From: Anaerolineales bacterium
GTDB taxonomy: Bacteria; Chloroflexota; Anaerolineae; Anaerolineales; UBA6663
Direction of reading: 5' to 3'
Assembly (NCBI GenBank): GCA_020850595.1
Contig: JADZEK010000105.1
Coordinates: forward strand, 22,025 to 86,024
DNA length: 64,000 nucleotides
The notes beneath the pieces were generated by a model. The model did not search any database, was not told the DNA's origin, and saw nothing but the letters and a program-made list of their open reading frames with translations. Position numbers and translations under genes: made by a program. Positions within the stretch are counted from its first letter, which is position 1. Each line of letters begins with the position of its first letter. Shown here one piece after another: positions 44,367-51,144 of this stretch.

Positions 44367-45023
44367 CTAATACGCCGTCAGGCGGCGGTCTACGGCGGCG
44401 TTGGTCAGCACCGCGCCGACCAGGTGGACGTGAATCTTTTCCAGCAGGTCCTTGGCGCGCTGGGCGTCATCGCGCCGGGTGTGGCCCGCGCTGACCACCA
44501 AGAGCACGCCGTCGAGCTTGGAGGCCAGCAGGGCGGCGTCGGTGACGGCGATGACGGGCGGCGCGTCGAACAGCACGAAGTCGGCGCGCGATTTCAGGGT
44601 GGCGATGAGGGCTTCCATGCGCCGCGAGCCGAGCAGGTCGGCCGGGCTGGGCGGCACGGCCCCGGCGGGCAGGAGCGACAGGTTCTCCACCCCGGTGGCG
44701 GCCAGCGGCGGCTCATCTACCTTGGCGAGGAGGGCGTTGCTCAGGCCCGGCTCGGCCGGCACGCCGAAGATTTCGTGCAGGCGCGGGCGGCGCAGGTCGC
44801 AGTCCACCAGGATGGTTGGGCGGCCGCCCTGGGCCAGCGTGACCGCCAGGTTGGCGAGCGTGGTGGACTTGCCTTCCTCGGGCGCGGGCGAGGTGACCAG
44901 CAGCGTCGCCAGCGGGCGGTCGAGGCTGGAGAACAGCAGATTGGTGCGCAGGGTGCGATAGGCCTCGGCCATCGGCGAGCGCGGGTCGGTCAGGGTGACG
45001 AGCGAGGTCGGTGTGGTCGGCAT
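44367..45023 (-). CDS. BY-kinase / CpsD-type ATPase
   Basis: A 218-residue P-loop protein of the bacterial tyrosine-kinase type that works with a Wzz-like partner to control polysaccharide export. It has Walker A in SPAPEEGKSTT, Walker A' ILVDCDLRRPRLH and Walker B VLFDAPP, and the start MAEAYRTLRTNLLFSS that is standard for CpsD/CapB. The C-terminal tyrosine cluster that is usually autophosphorylated is missing; there is one terminal Tyr. ATG 45023 is 10 nt after the Wzz stop with AAAGGG before it; the longer open frame upstream overlaps the Wzz gene. Confidence 0.9.
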   Translation of the reverse strand: MPTTPTSLVTLTDPRSPMAEAYRTLRTNLLFSSLDRPLATLLVTSPAPEEGKSTTLANLAVTLAQGGRPTILVDCDLRRPRLHEIFGVPAEPGLSNALLAKVDEPPLAATGVENLSLLPAGAVPPSPADLLGSRRMEALIATLKSRADFVLFDAPPVIAVTDAALLASKLDGVLLVVSAGHTRRDDAQRAKDLLEKIHVHLVGAVLTNAAVDRRLTAY

Positions 45024-45033
45024 GGGCGGCCCT

Positions 45034-45726
45034 TTAGCCCGCGCGCCCGGTGCGGCCCCGCCCGCCGGCGGCGGCCTCGGCCGTGGGGATGGCGCCGAGC
45101 ACCGGCAGCGCCAGGCTGCGCTCAATGTCGGCGCTGAAGCGGATGACGCTTGCCTCGCGGTATTCGACGATGAAGACGATCACGCCGCCCAACAGCAGGC
45201 CGAGGATGGCCCCGGCCAGCGCGTTGATCTTCTTTTGCGGCCGGTCGAGGCTGTAGCGCGGCTCATCGAGCAGCACGGCCTCCACCTGATCTTCGCGCTG
45301 AATGGTGGCGTTTTCGGCGTCGCGCCAGGCCTTGAATTCCCCAGCCCACACGCGGGCGATGTCGTTCGCCACGTCGCCGTTGGTGTTTTCCACTTCAATT
45401 TGGATGACAAAACGCGAGTCGTCGCTGGCGATGGTGCTGTCGGCCAGGAGTTGGCCGGGGGCCAAGTCGAGCTGGAGTTGGTCAATCACGCGGCGCGCGA
45501 AGGTCTCGGTATCAATCACCGAGACGTAGTAGCGCAGCAGGGTCTTGGTGCTCTGGCTCAGGCCCAGGTCGGGCCGGGAAGGCTGCACGCCGACGAAGGC
45601 GCTGGAGACGTAGATGGGCGTTTGGGCCGCGCTGATGACATAAGCGCTCCCAGCGGTGAGCGCGGCCAGCAGCAGCAGCACCCACCACCAGCGGCGCAGA
45701 ATGCGAAAGTAGTCGTTTAGCGACAT
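45034..45726 (-). CDS. Wzz-like polysaccharide chain-length determinant
   Basis: The 230-residue protein has two membrane spans, about residues 16-35 and 165-190, flanking a periplasm-like loop, the normal layout of Wzz/CapA co-polymerases. The N-terminus reads MSLNDYFRILRRWWWVLLLL and the C-terminal span is followed by a cytoplasmic tail that would contact the kinase. It partners the BY-kinase encoded directly after it. ATG 45726 gives the right N-terminus; the frame runs 21 codons further up. A TACAAT box ends 9 nt before this ATG, so it may also have its own short-leader transcript. Confidence 0.87.
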   Translation of the reverse strand: MSLNDYFRILRRWWWVLLLLAALTAGSAYVISAAQTPIYVSSAFVGVQPSRPDLGLSQSTKTLLRYYVSVIDTETFARRVIDQLQLDLAPGQLLADSTIASDDSRFVIQIEVENTNGDVANDIARVWAGEFKAWRDAENATIQREDQVEAVLLDEPRYSLDRPQKKINALAGAILGLLLGGVIVFIVEYREASVIRFSADIERSLALPVLGAIPTAEAAAGGRGRTGRAG

Positions 45727-45735
45727 GGCGGGCGT

Positions 45736-45741
45736 ATTGTA
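45736..45741 (-). promoter_or_regulatory. -10 box 9 nt before a Wzz-like gene
   Basis: Minus-strand TACAAT, predicting a leader of only about three nucleotides before the ATG at 45726. No -35 box is evident. Confidence 0.4.
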
Positions 45742-45751
45742 CCAGACCGAC

Positions 45752-46438
45752 CTATGGCCGCGGCGCGCCGCGCGGCAGTTCGCCGACAACGGGCAGGCCG
45801 AGCTGCTCCAGGTCGCGCCGGTCGCGCACGAATGGGTCGAGGGCGTGGGCCAGCAGGGCCAGCGCCAACCCGGCAGCCAACCCGACGGCCACCTTCAGCG
45901 GCAGATCGAGCCGACTGCGCAGCGAGGGGCCGACGGCGCCGGGCTGCGGTGTGTCGAGCGCGACGGCCTGCGCGGCCAACCCGCCCAACTGCGGGAAGAC
46001 GGCGGCGTTGTCTTGCAGCGCGGCCGTCACGGCGGCGAAGAGGGCGGCCACCTGGTCGGCGGCGGGCCAGGTCAGGTAGACCACCAACTGACTGCGGGCG
46101 TTGTCGGCCCGCAGCGCGCCTTGCAGGGCGGCGGCGGGCACGTCCAGGCCTTGCACCGCCAACTGCGCGCTGACCGCCGCGGCGAAGTCGGCCGTGGGCA
46201 CCCAATCTTTGAGCGCCGAGGCGATGTACTCGGACGTGAGCCAGCGGTAGTAGTTGGGGTCGTAGCCGTCGGTGTCGGCCAGGCCGGCGGGCTGCCCCAC
46301 GGCATAGCGCACACCCGCGCTGTAGGTGAGGCCGGGCGCGCGATAGGTGGCGAGGCCGTAAGCGCCCGCGATGAGCGGCGGGAGGAGCACCAGGAACCAC
46401 CAGCGGCGGAGGAGGGTCAGGGCGAGGTGAAGGTCCAT
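45752..46438 (-). CDS. Second Wzz-like membrane protein
   Basis: A 228-residue protein with the same plan as its neighbour: an N-terminal span after MDLHLALTLLRRWW, a long extracytoplasmic part, and a C-terminal span (about 185-205) followed by a short tail with 'RDRRDLEQLGLPVVGELP', a motif that recurs in Wzz and kinase adaptor proteins. Sequence similarity to the 45034 gene is low except at the ends. A pair of such proteins suggests a hetero-oligomeric co-polymerase. The upstream glycosyltransferase ends 64 nt away. Confidence 0.75.
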   Translation of the reverse strand: MDLHLALTLLRRWWFLVLLPPLIAGAYGLATYRAPGLTYSAGVRYAVGQPAGLADTDGYDPNYYRWLTSEYIASALKDWVPTADFAAAVSAQLAVQGLDVPAAALQGALRADNARSQLVVYLTWPAADQVAALFAAVTAALQDNAAVFPQLGGLAAQAVALDTPQPGAVGPSLRSRLDLPLKVAVGLAAGLALALLAHALDPFVRDRRDLEQLGLPVVGELPRGAPRP

Positions 46439-46502
46439 GAGCAAAGAAGGGCCTCGGGGGACTCAGGGCGACCAGCCACTCACTGAGTCGGCAAAGCCCA
46501 GG

Positions 46503-47603
46503 TTAGGCGACCACCGGCAGACCGGTTTTCTCCCTCAGGAAGGCGCGCAACTGCGCCGCGAACACGGAACGATCAAAGCGCGCGGCCGAGGCGCGCAGCG
46601 CGGGCACTTCGACGGGCAGACGCATCACGCGCTCCAGGGCGGCGGTTAACGCTTCCACGGTTTGCGCTGGAAACAGCACGCCGGTTTCGCCGTCCTGCAC
46701 GCTGTCGAGCGCGCCGCCGCCCGCGAAGGCCACCACCGGCCGCCCGGCCGCCAGGGCTTGCACCGGCGCGATGCCGAAGTCTTCCAGGCCGGGAAAGATG
46801 AAGGCGCGGCACCCGGCCAGCAGGCCCGGCACGTCGGCGTCGGGCACGCGGCCCAGGAATTTTACCGTAGGACCGGCCAAACGCTCCAGCCGGGCGCGGT
46901 CGCGGCCGTCGCCGGCCACCAGCAGCGGCAGATGGAGGGCGGTGCAGGCCTGCACCGCCAGGTCTACCCGTTTATACGGGATCAGCCGGCCCAGGCTCAA
47001 GAAGTAGCCGCCGGGCGCGGCGGACGCGGCGGCAAAGCGCGCCGTCTCCACCGGTGGAAAGATAATGACCGACTCGCGCTGATAGAACTGGGCGATCCGC
47101 CGCTGAACCTCCGACGAGATGGCGATGAAGTGGTCTACCCGCTGAGCGGCGGCGAAGTCCCAGCGGCGCAGGCCCGCCAACAGCGGGCGGAGCAGCGCCC
47201 GCGCCGCGCCGCCCAGGCCCTCGCGCGCGGCGTAGGCATCGAAGCTCCAGACGTAGCGCGTGGGCGTGAGGCAGTAGCACACATGCACCGCGCCCGCGGG
47301 CTTGCGCGCGCCGTGGCAGAAACCGCTCTTGTTCGAGAGCAGCAGGTCGTGGCCGCGCAAATCGAAGCGCTCGAAGGCCAGCGGGTAAAGCGGCAGGTAG
47401 GGCTGGTGATGGCGGTAAATGCCGGGCAGCCGATCCATGAACGAGGCGCGGATGGGCCAGGCGCGGTAGGCGGCGGGCATTTTGTCGCGCCAGTAGATCG
47501 AGGTGTAGATGGGCGCGCCGGGGAACAGCCCGGCCAGCACGGCCAGCACGTCTTCGGCGCCGCCGATTTGGTTGAGCCAATCGTGCAGGAGGGCGGGCGG
47601 CAT
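46503..47603 (-). CDS. Glycosyltransferase family 4
   Basis: The 366-residue protein has the GT-B layout of family 4: an N-terminal 'LLHDWLNQIGGAEDVLAVLAGLFP', a central 'ISSEVQRRIAQFYQRES' with the PPVETARF segment, LSLGRLIPYKRVDLAV, and a C-terminal nucleotide-sugar site around GLEDFGIAPVQALAAGRPVVAF with the conserved E-x7-E pattern (Glu of LEDFGIAPVQA reads as E/Q at the second position). It likely adds a mannosyl- or related residue to the repeat unit on the cytoplasmic side. ATG 47603 lies 14 nt after rnhB. Confidence 0.9.
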   Translation of the reverse strand: MPPALLHDWLNQIGGAEDVLAVLAGLFPGAPIYTSIYWRDKMPAAYRAWPIRASFMDRLPGIYRHHQPYLPLYPLAFERFDLRGHDLLLSNKSGFCHGARKPAGAVHVCYCLTPTRYVWSFDAYAAREGLGGAARALLRPLLAGLRRWDFAAAQRVDHFIAISSEVQRRIAQFYQRESVIIFPPVETARFAAASAAPGGYFLSLGRLIPYKRVDLAVQACTALHLPLLVAGDGRDRARLERLAGPTVKFLGRVPDADVPGLLAGCRAFIFPGLEDFGIAPVQALAAGRPVVAFAGGGALDSVQDGETGVLFPAQTVEALTAALERVMRLPVEVPALRASAARFDRSVFAAQLRAFLREKTGLPVVA

Positions 47604-47617
47604 GGCGGGGGGCGGCG

Positions 47618-48265
47618 CTAACCGCCCGCGGCGCTCGCCAGGGCTTGCAGCGGCGCGAAACTGCGGCGGTGCGCCTCGCACGGGCCGAGGGCGGCCAGCG
47701 CGGCGCGGTGGGCGGCGGTACCATAGCCCTTGTGGCGCGCGAAGGCATAGCCGGGGCAGCGCTGGTCAAGCCCGGCCATCCAGCGGTCGCGGCTGACCTT
47801 GGCGAGTATGGAGGCGGCGGCGATGCTCAGGCAGCGGGCGTCGCCGAAGAGCACGGCGGCCTGCGGCAGCGGCACGACGGCGCTCAGGTCCACCGCGTCA
47901 ATGAGCAGCGCGTCGGGCGCGGGGCGCAGCATGGCGACGGCGCGCTGCATGGCGGCGTGGGTGGCGGCGGTCAGGCCGTCGCGGTCTACTTCGCCGGGGC
48001 CGGCGCCCCCCACCCCAATTGCCACGGCAGCGGCCGCGATGACGCCGCACAGCCGCTCGCGCTGGCGGGCGGTGAGCTGCTTGGAGTCGGTGACACCCCG
48101 CAGGGCGCGGGCCAGGCGCGGCTGGTCAAGAGGCAGGATAACGGCGGCGGCCACTACCGGCCCGGCCCACGCGCCGCGCCCCACCTCGTCTAGCCCGGCC
48201 ACCAGCGGCAGGCCCCGGCGGGCGAAGCGGCGTTCGTAACGCAGGGTGGGGACCGACTTGGTCAT
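47618..48265 (-). CDS. rnhB: Ribonuclease HII
   Basis: The 215-residue enzyme removes RNA from RNA-DNA hybrids and misincorporated ribonucleotides. Its N-terminal motif is VAGLDEVGRGAWAGPVV, with the Asp-Glu pair of the active site, and the further Asp in ALLIDAVDL and Asp/Arg in ILAKVSRDRWM are in place. Length fits RNase HII. Its ATG overlaps the stop of the GT2 gene (ATGA), so a housekeeping DNA gene is embedded and translationally coupled within the polysaccharide cluster. Confidence 0.96.
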   Translation of the reverse strand: MTKSVPTLRYERRFARRGLPLVAGLDEVGRGAWAGPVVAAAVILPLDQPRLARALRGVTDSKQLTARQRERLCGVIAAAAVAIGVGGAGPGEVDRDGLTAATHAAMQRAVAMLRPAPDALLIDAVDLSAVVPLPQAAVLFGDARCLSIAAASILAKVSRDRWMAGLDQRCPGYAFARHKGYGTAAHRAALAALGPCEAHRRSFAPLQALASAAGG

Positions 48266-48990
48266 GCGGGGGGGCGGGGCGCGTACCGGCTCTGGCGCCA
48301 GTTGCGGCGCAGGATGAGGATGTCGCGCAACATGCGCAGAGGGTCGGCCAGCGGCTGGACGCGGCTCTCCGAGCGGTAGTACCAGTCAATGGGCACTTCC
48401 ACAATTTTGTAGCCGCGCTGGCGGGCGATATACAACACTTCCACGTCGAAGCTCATGCCGTTGAAGACCTGCACGCCGAACAGGTCGGCGGCGGCGGCGG
48501 CGGTGAAGCACTTGAAGCCGCACTGGGTGTCTTCAAACCCCGGCAGGGCGAAAAGCTTGACCAGCAGACTGAACACGCGCCCTTGCAGGTGGCGGTAGCG
48601 CGGTTCATTGAAGCGCCGCGCGCCCGGCGCCTCGCGTGAGCCGATGGCGACGGCGTAACCACTGAGCACGGGTGGCAGGAACTTGCTCAACTCGGTGATG
48701 GGCATGGAGAGGTCGGCGTCGCAGATGAAGCGGTAGTCGCCCGCCGCCTCAAGCATGCCGCGCCGCACGGCCAGGCCCTTGCCGCGCCCGCTCTCGCGCA
48801 GCACGCGCACGCGCGGGTGATCGGCGGCAAAGGCCTCGGCCACCACGGGCGTGAGGTCCTGGCTGCCGTTCTCAACCACCACGATCTCGCTGGCATAGGG
48901 CTGGTGGGCGAGGTAGGCGTCAATGGCCTTGAGCGTGGGCGGGAGGCGGTGCTCTTCGTTGTGGGCGGGGATGATGAGGGAGAGGTGCAT
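48262..48990 (-). CDS. Glycosyltransferase family 2 (dolichyl/undecaprenyl-phosphate sugar synthase type)
   Basis: A 242-residue GT-A enzyme: SLIIPAHNEEHRLPPTL, the VVVENGSQDLT segment, GRGKGLAVRRGML and the metal-binding region FICDADLSMPITEL. These features match the DPG/DPM synthase-like group that charges a polyprenyl phosphate with a single sugar. No long C-terminal membrane part is present. The region upstream of its ATG (48991-49227) is a purine-rich non-coding spacer. It is cotranscribed with rnhB through a 4-nt overlap. Confidence 0.92.
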   Translation of the reverse strand: MHLSLIIPAHNEEHRLPPTLKAIDAYLAHQPYASEIVVVENGSQDLTPVVAEAFAADHPRVRVLRESGRGKGLAVRRGMLEAAGDYRFICDADLSMPITELSKFLPPVLSGYAVAIGSREAPGARRFNEPRYRHLQGRVFSLLVKLFALPGFEDTQCGFKCFTAAAAADLFGVQVFNGMSFDVEVLYIARQRGYKIVEVPIDWYYRSESRVQPLADPLRMLRDILILRRNWRQSRYAPRPPA

Positions 48991-49010
48991 GTGCGGGCGA
49001 GTCTACCATA

Positions 49011-49110
49011 GGAGAGGTGAGAGGTTAGAGGTGCGAGGTGGGAGGGGGGAATGGAGGTCAGAGGTTGGAGGAGGAAGGGGACGCAGGGGGCAGAGGGGAT
49101 GTAGGGGGAG
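49011..49110. repeat. Polypurine tract with G-quadruplex motif
   Basis: About 100 nt of almost pure G/A with small GAGGTxAGAGG repeats. At 49077-49108 four G-runs (4, 5, 4 and 5 G) are separated by 4-5 nt loops, a standard G-quadruplex pattern. The left half shares AGGTGAGAGGT and GGGAGGGG with 34841-34870. No gene is seen in 48991-49227. Confidence 0.6.
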
Positions 49111-49185
49111 AGCGGCGGTGGACAGGTTGCTGCCTCAAGTTCAACCGTAGCAGAACGGTGGCCTCGAATACACCCCCTTCGTGTA

Positions 49186-49205
49186 ATTCGTGATAATGCG
49201 TGGCA
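49186..49205. repeat. Intergenic ATTCGTG repeat, copy 2
   Basis: ATTCGTGATAATGCGTGGCA matches 17 of 20 bases of the copy at 6041-6060 and lies in a similar AT-richer spot just after a gene end. Confidence 0.45.
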
Positions 49206-49227
49206 AAGATTTTTAGGCAGCCGCTCG

Positions 49228-50211
49228 TCAGTCGTCCAGCAGCCCTTCGAGGGCCGCCAGCGGGGCGGTGCGGCGGGCCTGGATGGGGCGGCGCGCACGG
49301 AGCATAGCCGAGAAGCGCAACAGCCCGGCCAGTTGGCCGCGCAGGCGGGCGCGCGCCTCCTGGCCGCGCCAGGCCCGCAGCGCGTCCCAGCTAATGCGCA
49401 ACTGCGCGCCCAACATGCGGGGCCAATACTTGCGCCACAGCTCCCCCGGCACGTCCTTGGCCAGCACGTAGAGGAAGTTGCGGCCGTTGTAGTAGCTGTG
49501 CGTCACGCCGCCGCCGGTGGCCGAAAGCTTGTGGTAGACCACCGCGCGCGGGGCGTAAATGCAGGCCCAGCCGCGTAACTGCGCCCGCCAGCCCAGGTCT
49601 ACGTCTTCGAGCGAGAAGTAGAAGGCGTCGTCGAGCAGGCCCACGTCGTCGAGCAGGGCGCGGCGGTAGGCGGCGCTGCCGCCGTTGGCCGAGAAGACCG
49701 GCCCTTCGGCGTACTGGCCGGTGTCTGTCTGCCACACGCCGCGGTTACCGGGCATGCCGTCGCGCCGGAACAGGTCGCCCGCGGCGTGCAGGGTGTCGCG
49801 CCGGTCGAAGAGCAGCATCTTCGACGCGATACTGCCGGCGTTGGGGTAGCGCGCGAAGGCGGCCATGACCTCGGCCAGCCAGTCGGGCGCGGCCTCGGTG
49901 TCGTTGTTGAGCAGGATGAGGATTTCGCCGCGCGCGGCGCGCAGCCCGGCGTTGCAGGCCCCGGTGAAGCCCAGGTTGCGCGCTTGGGCCAGTATGCGCA
50001 CCTGGGGGAAGTCGCGGGCCACCAGCGCCAGCGAGTCATCGGTGGAGGCGTTGTCCACCAGCAGCACTTCGGCGTGGGGGTACGTCTGCCTAGCCAGGGC
50101 GCGCAGGCAGGTGGGCAGGTGCGCGGAGCCGTTCCAGTTGGGGATGATGATGGAGGCTAGGCCCGCCACCCCAACAGAGCTGGGGCGGGCCGAGGCGGCG
50201 TCGGCTGACAC
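49228..50211 (-). CDS. Glycosyltransferase family 2 (rhamnosyltransferase-like)
   Basis: The 327-residue protein starts at a GTG and has the GT-A signature SIIIPNWNGSAHLPTCLRAL, LLVDNASTDDS, 'NLGFTGACNAGLRAARGEILILLNNDTEA' and the acceptor-side FSLEDVDLGWR. This pattern is that of WbbL-like rhamnosyltransferases, which agrees with the neighbouring rfbD. A basic amphipathic C-terminal tail may attach it to the membrane. It starts 16 nt after rfbD, with AGGGC before the GTG. Confidence 0.9.
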   Translation of the reverse strand: MSADAASARPSSVGVAGLASIIIPNWNGSAHLPTCLRALARQTYPHAEVLLVDNASTDDSLALVARDFPQVRILAQARNLGFTGACNAGLRAARGEILILLNNDTEAAPDWLAEVMAAFARYPNAGSIASKMLLFDRRDTLHAAGDLFRRDGMPGNRGVWQTDTGQYAEGPVFSANGGSAAYRRALLDDVGLLDDAFYFSLEDVDLGWRAQLRGWACIYAPRAVVYHKLSATGGGVTHSYYNGRNFLYVLAKDVPGELWRKYWPRMLGAQLRISWDALRAWRGQEARARLRGQLAGLLRFSAMLRARRPIQARRTAPLAALEGLLDD

Positions 50212-50227
50212 GGCGAAGCGCCCTGCC

Positions 50228-51055
50228 CTAGCCCGCGGCCAGGAAGTCGGCCAGCGCCTCTTGCCACGGGCGCAGGCTGATGCCCAGCGCGGCGGCGGTG
50301 GTGTTCGCCAGCGCGCCGAACGGCGGCGGGGTGGAGGCGCGCGGGTAGTCGGCCAGCAGGATTGGCTCGACCGGCACGTGGCCGCGCCCGCTCAGTTCCA
50401 AAATCTTGCGGGCGTAGTCGTAGCGCGAGACGTGCCCAGCGTTGGTGAGGTGATAAAGGCCGTAGCGGCCGGTGGCGGCCAGCGTGATCAGCCCGCCCGC
50501 CAGGTCGTCGGCAAAGGTGGGGTTGGCGACCTCGTCGGTGACGACGCGCAAGGAGCCGCGCTCGTCGGCCAACTGCAGGATGCGGTGGATAAAGTTGCGG
50601 CCGCCGGGGGCGCTGATCCACGCGGTGCGCACGAGGTAGAAGCGCGGGCAGAGGTGCAGCGTGTACCACTCGGCGGCGTGCTTGGAGCGCGCATAGGGGT
50701 TGATGGGGTTGGTGTGGTCGAACTCGTCGTAGGGCGCGCCCTTGCGACCGTCAAAGACCTCGTTGCTGCTGATGTGCACCAGCGCCGCGCCGACCCTGGC
50801 GGCGGCAATCGCGACGTTCTGCGTGCCCAGGCCGTTGATGCGGTAGGCCAGCGCCGGGTCGCGCGCCGCGCCGTCCACGTCGGTGTAGGCGGCGCAGTGA
50901 AAGACCACGTCGGGCTGGGCTTCGGCCAGGGCCGCCTCGATGGAAGCGGGGTTGGTAATGTCAAGCTCGGGCAGGTCGCCGCCGGCCGCGTCGGGCAGGC
51001 GCCGGAGCAGCGCCCGGCCGAGTTGGCCGCGATGGCCGGTGATGTAGACGCGCAT
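50228..51055 (-). CDS. rfbD: dTDP-4-dehydrorhamnose reductase
   Basis: The 275-residue enzyme makes dTDP-L-rhamnose in the last step of the pathway. It is an extended SDR with YITGHRGQLGRALL for NAD(P)H binding, 'DVVFHCAAYTDVDGAA', ISSNEVFDG, and Tyr-Lys in NPYARSKHAAE. GAGG lies 7 nt before the ATG. It is the first gene of the polysaccharide cluster with its own TATAAT box; rfbB is the last gene. Confidence 0.93.
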   Translation of the reverse strand: MRVYITGHRGQLGRALLRRLPDAAGGDLPELDITNPASIEAALAEAQPDVVFHCAAYTDVDGAARDPALAYRINGLGTQNVAIAAARVGAALVHISSNEVFDGRKGAPYDEFDHTNPINPYARSKHAAEWYTLHLCPRFYLVRTAWISAPGGRNFIHRILQLADERGSLRVVTDEVANPTFADDLAGGLITLAATGRYGLYHLTNAGHVSRYDYARKILELSGRGHVPVEPILLADYPRASTPPPFGALANTTAAALGISLRPWQEALADFLAAG

Positions 51056-51089
51056 GGGGAGGCCTCGGGTAAGCGGGTTCGTGCGGGGG

Positions 51090-51095
51090 ATTATA
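51090..51095 (-). promoter_or_regulatory. -10 box of the polysaccharide cluster
   Basis: Minus-strand TATAAT, about 35 nt before the rfbD ATG. The position for a -35 box falls in the GGGGACTC repeats. Confidence 0.6.
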
Positions 51096-51112
51096 GCCGA
51101 GCCGGTGAGGCT

Positions 51113-51144
51113 GGGGACTCAGGGGACTCGGGGGACTCAAGGGG
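51113..51144. repeat. Three tandem GGGGACTCA 9-mers forming a G-quadruplex motif
   Basis: GGGGACTC units start at 51113, 51122 and 51131, and GGGG follows at 51141-51144, giving four G-runs with 4-6 nt loops. A single GGGGGACTCAGGG also occurs at 46456-46468. The repeat overlaps the stop codon of the WD40 gene and abuts the rfbD promoter. Confidence 0.75.
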
